A DNA stretch of 64,000 bases, taken from assembly GCA_036897445.1 (NCBI GenBank), contig JAYMTL010000096.1:1-64000 (forward strand), read 5' to 3'. The translations under genes were made by a program, and so were the position numbers. The notes below the pieces were generated by a model. The model was not told the DNA's origin. It ran no database searches and saw nothing but the letters and a program-made list of their open reading frames with translations. Numbering within the stretch: the stretch's first letter is position 1; every line of letters begins with the position of its first letter. This DNA is from Pelargonium tetragonum. Taxonomy: Eukaryota > Streptophyta > Magnoliopsida > Geraniales > Geraniaceae. Of this stretch, positions 23,655-36,600 are shown piece by piece.

Positions 23655-26600
23655 CTGAACTCTTTTTATAACTTTAATATAAGTGTACTATAACCTTACT
23701 GAACATTATCACTAAAACGAGTACTTTAATTTGCGGATAATGCCTTAAGACCAATCCCAATTCAACTTCAGACAAAGTAAAAGGCTCTTAATCTTAAAGG
23801 GGGTCCTTAAGCTTGTGAAATCAAAGGATTTTTTTTACTTTACTGGGCTGGGGAATATAGTAATACTTGCAGCAGAACTGGATACTTTTTGCACCCTCTT
23901 AGTAAGATTTAGTAGAAAGAGCAAATTAAGGATTAAATGAGTGACTTCGCAATTCCTTTCTTTTGGAGTTGAAGAATCGCGTATATTTTTTGTCAAGGAA
24001 ATTCCTTAACTTAAGGAGCTTTGCAGTTACTTTAAAATCTAAAAGCTTTAGGGGAGAGTGAGTTCAAACTAGGAAGATAGAGAGCCTGGGGGAATCTAAA
24101 ATAAAAAGGCATCTCGGGGTCTGGTTGTGGTTATTTAGTTCTAAGAACTAAATTTCCTTTGAAATAAACCTTTAAACTATCCTCAAAGGATAATACATCA
24201 AAAAAGATTATGTAGTTAATATACACTGCCAAAAAGCTTTACTTATATTGTGAGCTTAGCGCTTAAATTATGACGCGTTAACAAGGACTAAATAAAGAGC
24301 TAGTTGTGACAACACGGAAAAACCTGGATCCTCTAAAAGTGTTACTTTTGAGCAAGGGAAGACTCGCTGTTTTCAGTTTCATTTAATATTCACTTAGATA
24401 GAAAAAAATGTTCTTTTCTAAACTCTAAACCTAGCCGGTATTAGAATGAATATAGTAAATAATAAGATATTTTAGGATCTTATCCGGATAAATGACAGGA
24501 ATATTTCAAGTACAGCGCAGCCTTTTAGTGGGAAATGCAATAGGTTCAAGTTCACTTACAAGGTTCCCTTCCTTAGTATTTCATGTAGTACTTAGTATAA
24601 TATAATAGTATAAGCCCCTTTTTAATTTAATAACAAGTAACGAATAACAGCCAAAGGGTTCCACGATTTACTAAAAACTAAATAATAGAGCAAGCCTTAT
24701 AAAATACCCTATACATACCAGAAGCCTATGCCCTCCCTCAGAATATTTAGGAAAAGGTCAATGTTTATACAAATTCTTTCGTTTAACAAGCTTTCTGGGT
24801 ACTCTATTTAGTAGTTATCATAGAGTTTTTTCCAATCTAAAAAGAAATGCTCAAGGGATATCTTATGAGAGCCTCAATCCTATTTACAAGGTGGAGTTGC
24901 TAAAAAGAACAGGGTAAGGTAAGAGCTTGCTCTTAATTAAGGGTCTGTAAGAGACTCTCAAAAAAACTATAGCATTCTAGCATTCCCAGAACAAAAATTT
25001 TTATGGATCATGTCTTATTAATAGAGGATTCGTAGCCTCAAAGGGATTTCTAGTTTACTAAATGAAAGAGTGAATATAAGCCAGCTAGAGTCTCAAACCC
25101 AATCTTTTATTCAAGTAGTATATATATAAAGTGGGAATCCTGTTAACTAAAGTGTTAGATATTAGAGTCTCTATGCCGTTTTAGTTTAGGCTTTTGTGTA
25201 AACAGGGGAATACTAGAGAAAACTTTTCATTTAAAAAGCAATATTAGCAGGGTTAATACTCACTTTTGACTGACAATAGAATTTCTTAAACAATGAATTT
25301 TAATTTCTCTTTATAGTTTTGCATTGAAAGCAGGAGAGCTCTTTCAAAAGTCAAGGGTTACTTTTATTTACTTGAATAGAAATCGTATTGAGTGGTCCTA
25401 TAGTTTTATAAACTCGCAACCTTCTTTTTGTCTCTCATGGGATCCGTAGTTTCAGCTGCATCAATTTAGTAAGATTTTTGATCTTTAGTTTCTTCTCGTC
25501 GGCAGCATATAATGGCAGTTGCTCGTTAATAGGTCATGGGTTTCCTCGTTTTACTCGATACTGCTTGAACTCTTTAAAAAAATGACACCAGAAAGTAAGA
25601 TTTCGTTTTATTTTAACTAGTAAATCTACAAATAGAGTTCAAAAAACTAGTACAGGAAGTCCGGTTTATGCAATTAGATGTAAAAAAATTCTTTTGAGGT
25701 AGGGTCCGTAGTTTAAGAATATCTCGTATAATAAAAGTTGGTAAATTGAATTAGTAGCGACTCTCTTTTACTTATCAAGAAATGGGGCCTTATGCGTTGG
25801 GTTTTCAAAAAAGTTTGATAGGAACTTTACTCAACGAAGGGAATAGCCTTCTGGGGAATCCCTATAATCCTAAAAAGCACAGGAAACCCGTAACTATTCT
25901 CAATATGAAAAAAATTTTGACTTACAACCCCTAATACTTGACTCACCCAGCCAGGGACTCCCTATATATATAGGAGAGAGACGCTTCCACTGATTCACTG
26001 ATTGAGTAAATAGTTTCGTATATTGTCCAATACCAGATTGATCTAGCCAAGATATTTTGTACTATATACTTACTTATCTAGCGCTATTACTATCCTATTA
26101 ATATTAATAAGACTCTATAAAAAGACTCATACAAGCAGCTATAAAGATACAAATAAAGAGAGCTGGTAGTACAAAGAGGTATTAAAGTCATTTCTTTCCG
26201 ATAAAGACTGAGGTAGTTATTTTTCAGTTATAAGTAGGGAGAACAAAAAAAAAAGCTTAAAAAGTGTAAAGGAATGATAAAGGGGAGGGCTAAACCCTTG
26301 TTACTTTAAAGCGATAATCATACTTTTTTTAGAAGCGGGGTAGTACATAATGCATAGAGTATTAAGGCACTTCTTATAGTTTTCCCTTCAATTTCGGAAT
26401 AGATAGACTTTAGTAGGTTCTAAACAAGTCATAGTATTCCTTTTAAATTAAAAAAGGGTTTTTCTAGTTACAGATCTCAAAATTTGGTAAGAACTCCAGG
26501 CATATCAAAAAATTCGAAAGCTAAAAGGACTCTTTCTTTAAATGTTAAAGGCCCCAGTAAAAAGATAGACGAAATACCAAGCAGAAAAGAGAAAACTAAA

Positions 26601-29517
26601 GCTCTTGTTGTATGTAAAAAAGCGCTCCTTTAAGTAAGCCTCTTTTTCTTTTTCGAAAATGACCCAGACATTATATCTACAAAGGGAGGCATTACTAAAT
26701 GAATCGGGGTCAATTTCTATTTTGATTTAAAGCAGAATATGGGGCCCTCCCAGCAGTAGCAGTATATGCCCTTTAAGTATTCTTAGTTTTCGAGAGAGAG
26801 TAACGCAAGTAAAGCACTTCTTTATCTAAGTTATTCTAAAGTTTCATTTAATTCCCGAGAAGGGTTTTTGTTCCAAGCCTCCAGGTGTATATCATTCGCC
26901 TTATTTCATAGTGGGGAATTTTTTGTCGTTCAGACGAGCCCTTTATATGTATCGCAGTTCTTATCCGTGCCTTTTTGGCCTTTTAGAAAGTCTATCTCCC
27001 TAGGATTAGAAGGATTAGAATTGTCCTTATACACAAGCAATAACATGCTTTTTGTCGGGAATTGAGAGCGCCAAGTAAAAAATCTTAAAGGGTTCGTTTG
27101 GGAATACGGTTCACTCAGTATCTATGCGTTTTAGAAAAGAGGGCGAAAAAAGGACTCCTTTGACTACCGGACTGCGGTACTTCTCTAGTTCAGCCTGAGC
27201 CTTTTGTAGTTATTTTAGTACTCCAAATCTTTATATTACCTTTTTGGGGTCTTTAACTTATAAATATTCTTTATAAAATAACGTTCTTATTTAGGCTTTT
27301 CAAAGGTCTCTTTACTGACTTAGTACCCTTTACAGAAGGAGGTCGATACTCTAACCCGAGTTGCAGAGCCCCACGATTACTTTTTAAGCTCTATGAGAGA
27401 CCAGATAAGAGTATATCTCCAAGCCAGTTCTCTTTTCTGCGGAGCTTTCTTTTTTAAGGCAACCTTTTAACCTTTCTCGGTTATTAGATTAAGATGTCGC
27501 GCTTAATTAAATATCTTGCTAGACACTTACTTTTGATAACCTCTATTTTCTTTTATCTACTTGTCTATATAAGGCGTTTACCTTCTAATTTCCCGATCTT
27601 CGTCATATGAATTTACCAGGCCTGCTTACTTATTATAATAAGCCCATAACCCCTCTACCTACGTCGAGTTATCTGCCCTTTAAGGGAGTCCAACTAGTAG
27701 CTGACCGCAAAAGGAGGTGCTCCGAATTGATATTATTCTTTCAGGAGCCTCTTACTACAGGAATTCCTAGATTTTCTTCAAACCAAGCAGGAGATTCATA
27801 ACCTATATGTGGGATACCTCTATAAGTAAGTAAAATGCATAGATAGTCAAGAAAAAGGAAGGCTCTTTTACCAGGTCCTTTACTAATAAGGGAATATATT
27901 TCATCAAACAAGTCCTTTTTGAATTCCGAATACCGAGAGGATAGAAGAAAAGTTATGTTATATAAAACTTTTCATTTACTCTCATTTTCCTTTTATTATT
28001 TACAAAAAATTCTCGCCAAAGCGGGTCCCCTATATAAACTAGTTATGCATTTTTATTGAACAAGAATCTAGACTTACATTTGTTTTGACTTACCTATTCT
28101 AATACAGACCGCGCAGATTAACATTGTTGCTAGAGAATCTGGAAGCTTTGGTTTGGAAGGTACTCTGGGCCCCTTACCAGATAGCTAAAACTAGAAAGGA
28201 TACGGAGTAGTTTCAATTTATAGTAGTCGAATTCAAGGACCCTGCAGTCTACTTATTAAAGTTAAAGCGCTTGTGTAAAGGACCCTTATTCTTAATCTTC
28301 GATTTACTTTCTTTTCTCTTATAATATATCTTATAATAATATAAAACCGAGTACGTGTGTTGCACCCTTTGTATGTTAGTTTTGTTTTACTTGTAAACCT
28401 GTTCAGCAAGAGCTAAAAGTTTAATACTTTTTTATCTTTCTATGTATTATATGTATTAAGTTAAAGGGGCGAGGTAGTCCTGGATTAAATAGAAAGTATT
28501 TCCGCGCAAAGCGACTTATAGTGCTCAAAAAAAAATTCTAATTTTTAGGTTAAGTACAGGGGATCCCCAAATCCTTTATCAAGACAAGGTAAAGTTTTAG
28601 CGAATCGCTTACTCTATCGCCAAAAGACTTTTTTATATATCTTACCATGCAGAAGCTTTGTTTAGTGTTAAAAACTCTTCTGCAGTCCCTCGAGGTAACA
28701 GGGAAGGTCGTGTAAAGAGCAATAATTTCTTCCTGGATTGGGCAAGTAATAGGCGGGGAAGCGTTCAGGGATTCCTATATAGGAACAAAACAAAGTCTTA
28801 AGAAAAAGGGAGTCAATTCAAAACTATATGATTAAATTTTAGTATTAGAAAATAAGCCAAAGAATATAGTAATGGGACAAATACAAAGAAGGGTACTCCT
28901 CATGTCTATTAATTCCGGCCAAGAGTGCGAATAGGGGTTATAAAAAGAAGTTTAACTTAGTATGTCCTCTTTTGATAAAGCAGGTAGGAGACCTAGTAAG
29001 CGCTTAGATAAGTTGTAAAGAAATCCGAGATTCCAGTAGGAGCTAGGACTAGTCTATAAAGTTTGTAAGAGTTGTACTTTACTTTAGGTTTAAAAGGGTA
29101 TTCCTCCTCAACTATATACTTAATTCCATTTCGCAGAGGCCCGAGAAAAGAAAAAACTTAGGGCTATTTTCTTTTTGGATGTCTAACCAAGGCAAGCAAA
29201 ATAAAAGGTTGCTCTGGTACTCCCTTGCTTATTGTACTCTAGTTAGGAAATTGCAGTACAGACTAAAGTTTCAATTTTTGACTTGACCCCAAATCCATCC
29301 AATCCATAATATAAATATAAATGGGATAATTCGTTGTTACGCCACTAGATCAGGAAGAAAGCAGCCTTACTTTTAGTTTAGAGCCTTCTTGATTTGATAC
29401 AAAGAAGAGGTAGCCTATAAGACAAAGAGTACAGTAACAAAAATCTCCTGTAAGCGTATAGCTCTTCTTAAAGCTTCTACTTCTCTTACTACCAATCCTA
29501 AGACTACGCCTCTCCTT

Positions 29518-29530
29518 AATTGCATTACCT
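29518..29530 (+). repeat. AATTRCATTACCT family, copy 5
   Basis: Core AATTGCATTACCT, preceded by CCTT and followed by CTTACTCGTAATGC. It differs from copy 6 just after the core by G to A in CTTRCTC. Confidence 0.7.
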
Positions 29531-29655
29531 CTTACTCGTAATGCTTTATTGTAGTTTTTTTAGTATTATAGTTCTATTATTCTCATGTATTCTATTATAA
29601 GTCTTAGTTCTTATATAGTAGTTTTAGATGGTAATAGGACGCTTATTCTTTCCTT

Positions 29656-29668
29656 AATTGCATTACCT
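29656..29668 (+). repeat. AATTRCATTACCT family, copy 6
   Basis: Core AATTGCATTACCT, preceded by CCTT and followed by CTTGCTCTATGTCTTTATC. The longest match to another copy (copy 5) is CCTTAATTGCATTACCTCTT, 20 bases. Confidence 0.75.
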
Positions 29669-32600
29669 CTTGCTCTATGTCTTTATCAATAGGGAGGGTA
29701 AGGACTTAGAGAGATTAGGAAAGAGTCTTTTAACAACAAGAATTTTTCCTGTCAATTTAAGATACACGAAAGTGACTCTCTATGCGGATAAGTTTTTAGT
29801 CTGATAATACCTGTTATACTTGTGAGAATTTAGTTTGAGTTTTTTGCTCCTATTAAATAACCCAGTAAAGAAGCTTATTAATATTAAGAAGGGGTTTCTG
29901 TTTGTTGTTCGTTACCTTTTTTGTATTCCGGTTAGAGTTAAAGAGTTAAAACTATAAGTAAAGTAATTTTGAGCTAGAGTATAAGCAAAGAGGTTCCCCG
30001 GGTGTTCCTTCGTTTCAGTAAATAAAGTCAAGTGTAAGTCTGTACTATCCTGTATGCTCCTAACAACTCCTTCCCTTCGTTACGCTGCAGTAGAACATTT
30101 CTCTTTCCATTTATATTATAAGGCTAGCGACTCTCCTAATAAGAACGAACTGCTACTAAGAAGGAATCCCTTTTAAGGACTGTCTATACGAAGACTACTC
30201 TATAGATATATTATTTATTGCCTAATTAGGATCTATCTAATTAAGTATAGGTAATTCAACTTTATAGAATACTAATATAGGCATAAGACGACAAGCAAGG
30301 TCAAAAAAAGCGAGGGGCTCCTAAAAAGCTAGAAAGAATTCGAATAAGCTCATGTTACTACGGGGAAATGTAAATACCCTCGCCGGATTACGTAGTTCGG
30401 AATCTAGTATATAGACAATGAGTGCTTTGTTGAGCTGAGCTCTAAGTCTTTCTTACTCTTTAAGATACAGTTGGGACTGCCTTTAGTCTAAATGAAGATA
30501 GAAAGACGGAAGCAACCCGTGAAGAACATGTTTTTGAGTAGCTAGTACGGGCTGAGAAATAGGCAAGTTGAGCAACTGAAGGAACTCTACTGACACAGTA
30601 TTACAAGTCCCAGTCCCCGAGAAATTGACTTAAGGGGCAAGCCCTCTAAAACTTCTCTTTTTTTTTTAACAAGGCGAAAAACCTTTTAGAATTCGGTAAT
30701 ACCCACGATCCCTGGACTGAAGAGGGCCCTTAAAACTTGAACTTTTTAAACCTGTTGTTAAGGGAACTATACTTTGAACTAATCCCGCATAGGAATTCTG
30801 AATCTTATTATACTAGGGACTCCTAAAATTCAAGCTGGAGTTATTCCACTTTCTGCAACCATTTATGATTGTTTATCTAAAAAAACGGAAACTTGTGAAA
30901 ACCCAAGTAGGGGTTCAAGTATATTCAAAAAGTAGGTATTTAATAATTTAGCATTTTCCCTTTAAGTCTAGTTGTTTTATCCTATATTTATTTAGCACTT
31001 TTTAATTAAGTGTTACCTTACAAATATACCAGACCTTTACCGTAATACCCAAGGTATTCTACCTAAGTTTTCATATAAACTAACAAAGTAAAAAAAACCC
31101 TTAATCTTAAAAAAGGTATAAGCTTTAAGCTTACTTTAACTATCTAAATAAGATTCTATAAGAAAAGGGGTTGGAAATCCGGAATCTACAGCCTGTTACT
31201 TTGGAATTACTATAAAACTCTCTCTAGCCCCAAAAGTCTCCTTTATTATCTCTATGAGATAAATGCGAAAATACTTCATAAGAACTCAATCTCCAAAAAA
31301 TGGCTATAGTAAATAATATCCAAGCTTTGTTAAGAAGAGTTCCTTTTTAATTCTATTAACTTTAGTAACAAGGGCCTCTCTTCTTATACTTGACTGAACT
31401 CTTAGAGATAATTCCACCTCCTTTTAAAGGGAAGAGGTCAAAAAGGTATAAATTGCCTAGTCTCTAGATCTATACCCACATAAGAGAGTAATATTAAGGC
31501 AAACGATTCCCTTAATAAATATAATCATAAATATCTTGGATAAAACAAATTTCCGAGGGGTATTGCCTTATAAAGAAGCTTCTTTTAAAATATCTACTAA
31601 TACATGGAATTTGACTTATTATTACTAATATTGAAAACCAAGAAAGTTTGATATAGGGAGCGACCCTTTTTACTAAGAACGCTATAACTTTAGACCCAGG
31701 CATAACAATTAGGGACAACTTAATTCTTAATTCTCTAATTACCACTTATATTTAGATTCTACTGAAGGAATACACGGGAACCCGGCTCGTAGATAGAGAG
31801 GTTAAAATAGGCTTCGCCCTTGGATGTATAAGAAACCGTTTAGGTTAGGACAAACTTTCATTACAAGGAGTCTTTTTATGTAATTGCAAGAGATTAGGGT
31901 CTTAAAAACCCTTCTATTTTAAATATTTAAGATATACCTAAAAAGAAAAACTTATATCGGAACCCTTTTTACCACGAAAAGCTCCCCTTTAAATCCTAGT
32001 TACACTCTTAAACGTCTATTCCCTTGACTAGATCAAGACCTGAAAAGCAAGGAATTCCATGTACGAAGCTGTAAAAAACTTACTATCTATAAGTAAGTTT
32101 TCTATTCCTAATCCCAACTCTCAGGAATTTTTCTCTTCTTCAAAGAATCCTATATTACTTGAATAACTCACTTTAACTGCTCGTGCTTGTTTAGCTAGGC
32201 AGCACTACTCGGGCTTTTGGTCATAATATACCTTACTTAAGTAGAGGGATTTGAACTCTATTTTGGATACTAAAGTGTTTGTACATTTAATGAAATAAGC
32301 TTTTTTCTAGGGACTGCTTCCTTTGTAATTTAGACGGGTTCAACTAGGCATATATTTACACCTTATAAAAACTAAGAAATTTCACTTTTCTTTAAGAGGA
32401 GGCCCTTCCTTCCGTTTTGTTTAAGGAAGCTCTATAAAGAGAGGAATTCCTGCCTGAGCAGAATACTGGATTTATTGACTTATAGGGGGGTACAAGTGTG
32501 TGATAGTGATATACACAGGGTTTTGGTACTACTAATAAAGTGAGACCCTAGTTAGTGTTTTAAATAATTTTTATGTTCTAGAATTACTAGAAAGGGGGGG

Positions 32601-33308
32601 TCCCTCGGTATGCTATAATCTTTTCTACTTCTGTAGAGGGCTATACCTTCACGAAGAGGTTGAATACACAAAATACTTGAGCTTTAGTAAGTAAAGGTTC
32701 CCTTTCTTTTTTAAAAACAACTTTTTTAAATACGGATTTTAGAGAACCCAAGAAGAGTTTTGGTTTAGATGCCTTGAAAAAGTAGAGTTTTCCTCGTTTT
32801 AAATAATAACTCCAAATCCTATAAACTTTCAAAATCTATTTAGGAATGAGAGACTTTCCGGGTGGGATACTTCTTTTTAAAGGGCTTATCCTGAGATTTT
32901 CATTTCTTAAACGAACTGTGAGAATGGGCTTTGTAAATCAAAGCTGTTGCTTAATATGAGTTTTGCTAAGATTACTTCAATTGTTTTTGGGACTTGGGTG
33001 AAAAAGGTACATACTAGGTTAAACCCTACGAAACTCGTATAAGAGTCTCCGTTCTATTTACTTTTCTTGTTTGAGTTACTAGGCTTGGATAAAGATCTGA
33101 GAATTGACTCAATCAAATTACTTTGAAAACTTTTTGCAAATATGCACGGGGGTCTTTTTAGAAGGAAAGGCAATATAGTGCGATGTCATATCAGGCTTAT
33201 GCTGGAATTTACCTATGTATAATGTATAAAGGGGCTTGTTTTAACTTCTGTAGGGGGGTCCTCTATCTTTCCAGTTGAGAACTTAGGGTTTTTTATACTT
33301 TTTTTGGT

Positions 33309-33323
33309 AAAAGGGGTCCTTTT
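33309..33323. repeat. AAAAGGGGTCCTTTT near-palindrome, copy 1
   Basis: A 15-base word repeated exactly at 43866-43880. The arms aaaaGG and CCtttt are complementary, leaving a small GGT centre. Flanks are unrelated. It fits the wider habit of this DNA of framing short G/C boxes with A and T runs. Confidence 0.7.
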
Positions 33324-33640
33324 CGCTCTTTCACTTCTGAGTCCAGTTAACAAGAGAAGGGGCGAGGCCCATAAATCTAAGAAATCGGAAACTGTTAGGA
33401 GCTACTAAACCTTAGTTATAAAGAGTAAGGCGGAAAGCCTAAAAAAAAGCAAAAAGAGATAGCCCTTGCAGCCTCTGATCTGAATTAGTAAGAAATAAGA
33501 CAAAGTTTGTAGCTTTACCTGGTAAAAGTTTCTTTGAAGTTCTCTAAGTCGGTTAACGAGCGAAAAAGAACAGAGTTCTGAGAGTAATGCGGGTATGCTC
33601 AGTTAGGGGCAGGGACTTTTTAAGTTAGATCTCTAGCGGG

Positions 33641-33653
33641 TTTGAACCTATGC
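33641..33653 (-). other. Box-B-like word in possible tRNA relic
   Basis: The word TTTGAACCTATGC recurs exactly at 62762-62774. Its complement GCATAGGTTCAAA, continuing CCC here, matches the tRNA T-arm/box B pattern GGTTCAAAYCC. No D-arm, anticodon stem or acceptor stem is convincing around it, so it is at most a fragment. Confidence 0.2.
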
Positions 33654-36600
33654 AATATACTATATATAGACCCGAGCTTTTTTCTACTAAAGGCAAATAA
33701 ACCTTAAGGTAAGGAGCAATTCTGAAAAATATGAAGTTAAGATGCCTTCTTTACGGGATGTTGCAGGTTTCCCTTGAATATAAACAAGTTAAGTTTCATA
33801 AAAATTTTAGGGTTCCCGCGAAAAACTTCAGGCTTTTACAAATTCTAAGAGAGAAATGTATATACAGGAGTCCTAGCCTATAATTAATTCTAGAGATGGA
33901 GCTAGACAGGTTTTCTACTACACTACTAGAAGGGAATATACTTTAGGAGTTTCCGGATGTAACAATATAAGATATAAGGGAGCCTTCTTGATGAAATACG
34001 AGATCTAGTTTTAGACATTCTGATACATTAGCGGATCTGGTGTCTTCCTTCTTAAGCTTTTGTGATTAGAAGTTTTAGAATCTATTACGGTAGAAGAGCA
34101 ATGGAATTTAAGGGTGTACAAAAGTATTAAGAGATTATGTCAAGAAGTTTAGTCAGAAATCCTACAAAAGATTTTCTTTTTTACAGGGCTATAGGGATCT
34201 TAATTATATAAAAAGATACTAAGGGTAATATTAAGTATAAAATAAAATATTGAAGGGGTCTCTTCTCGTCCACTTTCCGGCTCTAGGGTTTTAAGCCCGG
34301 ATATTTGCCTACCGTTCTTGTTTTCCTAACCAGTTTCAAAATATTGTAGTCTTTTACTTTAGTAGAGGTCGGTACTCGCTGTTTGGCTATTTTAAGTCCT
34401 AGATATTTCAAGTTTCGAGTTTTTAAGAGCTTAGGAGTATTCGCGGGGTTAAAGTGATATTAAGTTAAAGGCTTCTGGGATCAAGGAAATTCTAGACAGT
34501 GTCTTTAGTATTCGGAAGCCTTTGTGTAATAAACAAAAAAAGCGTACAAGTTATTTTAGGAAGTCCTGCTATGTTTTGGAGCAAGTCTAACAGAGATAGG
34601 AATACCTGTATTACTAGGCGGAATAAATTTCAAATTAGAGGCAAAAGCCCCTTTTCGGGCCTTACTACGCTCTAAACTTTCCTAAAATCTAGGCTATGCG
34701 CAGGAATTGAAATTAGAATATTTAGCTAATTGAAGCTACTATTTATTATCTATATTTAGATTTTCAGGATCTACAAGTATCTTTTCCGAATCTGATAAAA
34801 GCTAAAGTTAAGGGAGCGCTATTTTGCTTACTTCTTTCCTGTTCCTCTAAAAAGGTATGGAAATCCAGAATAATATAGAATATACACAGGGGCTGTAGTC
34901 TAGGGACAATTTAAGAGCCCTACAGAAGCCCGAAATCTGTGTAAAAAGTAGGTTACAATAATCCCTAGTGCTTGATATTTTTAAGATTTAGTTTTTGACT
35001 TTGCGCTAGAATCCTTTACTATTTATTAGTTTATAGAACTTCAAAACTCCTGGACCGTCTTCTATTGATTTGAGTAGGGCTGCAGGACCCACTTAGCTTA
35101 GAAAAAGGATGGCGATTAGCTAGTACGCTTCATTATAATATAATGTTAGAGAAAGCTTACAACGCTACTTTACTACCCTATAGAGAGGTTTTATCTAACC
35201 CCCATTCTTCATGATATAAACTTCTCTCTCATGCCAGTCACTAATTGTGAATATATACAATCACTCAATCCCAATTACTAGAAACTAAAAAGCCGCTGCA
35301 AAAATGAAAATACTTAGAAGCTTACCCTATGTCAACTTCGTTCCTCGTACTCAAAAATGACTAAATAATCTAAGGAAAACTCAGTCTATACTTTAAATTA
35401 TATATCCGTCAAAATTCTCACTTATACTGAAAAGCATCCGTCTCTTGAAAAGAAAACCTAAATTCTTAATACAGGGTCCCCTGAGTTTGAACCCAAGGGT
35501 TTCTCAGCAGATCTTTTAACAAAGAATTCTAGAATCTTAACTTGGTAGGTAACTTCTTTTTTATTACTGTACTTTTGACTTTCTAAAAATTTCCTCAAAT
35601 TAGTTTTCGGAAAGGGGTAGGACCGACGTCTCAATTATACTGCTATTTACCGAATGTATTTTGATTACAGCAGTCAACTAATAGACGACTCCAAGCATTC
35701 TAGTACAAGCTGCAAAAGCAATAAAAAGAGGTTACTTATCAAAGTAAAATTAAGATGAAATTCAGCTCTCCCTTCAAAGCAGGGTAGGGGCCGGACTATA
35801 CAAAGTTTTAGGATACTAAGCTTCTCTTTCATTTTTTTAGTTGAGAGTTGGAGCTTTACTTTTACCATACCCAGGGTGCCTTAGGTTAGGAAATCGAAAT
35901 GAAAGAGCAAACAGGTGCCAAAGATTTAGAGTTTTATAAATTAATGTGAGAGATGCAGTGCTTCTAGTATACTATACTCAAACTCAAAAGGGATACCCTG
36001 ACTTGATAAGGAGTCTGCTTATCTTGACTAAGAGGTTTCTGAGAAATTCTAAAGAAAACCCTGCTGAGATTGGAAATCCACTTCTTAGTCCTGAGGAAAT
36101 TCGAGTAAAAGCCTTTTCGAAGCCCCAACTCCCTGGATCCTCTTTAAATATAAGGTCTCCAAGGGGTGGTATTAAAATTCGATTTTTTCTAATGCTGCGT
36201 TTATTACGGGTGTAACTAAAGTTTCTTGTCTTAAATTAGGAATTGCTTTTCATAAATTTCATAAACAGGGCATTCTTTTATGTAATTCTGGAATAGATTA
36301 GCAGCTCCGTGTTATTTTTAAGATCTAACCCCTATCTCGAGAACAGAAGTTGGAGCACCCCCAAACCATGCTCAAGGATTTTTGACCTCAAACTCGGTCA
36401 ATTCGATCAAAGAGTCCTCTTTATGAGTTTAACCCTTAATTTACGAGGAAATTCTATATGCAGCAGACTAATTCCCTTGTCTTGTATAAGAACCAAAAAG
36501 AAGTGAATCCTACTTTAGTTGAATAATGAACTGGGTATATACTTTGCTGACAGAACCGCTATTTACTTTTTTATCAACTCCTTTTTTTAAGGGCTTAGTA

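Larger units (their letters stand above)
22000..29399. other. Gene-free AT-rich spacer
   Basis: Open frames of 64-86 codons at 23230-23490, 26868-27065 and 27607-27801 show no recognisable domain, and the first is overlapped antisense by another. A short A/T-word island lies at about 26040-26190 (gcagctataaagatacaaataaag). A ten-base A run is at about 26228-26238. No RNA or mobile element recognised. Confidence 0.55.
29400..29700. other. A/T-word island with two repeat copies
   Basis: No gene. Words such as ctcttact, tagttcttata and tattctattata dominate. It holds AATTRCATTACCT copies 5 and 6, spaced 138 bases apart in the same orientation and both preceded by CCTT. A local tandem duplication of about 138 bases could explain the pair, but I do not see continuous identity between the two units. 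Confidence 0.45.
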
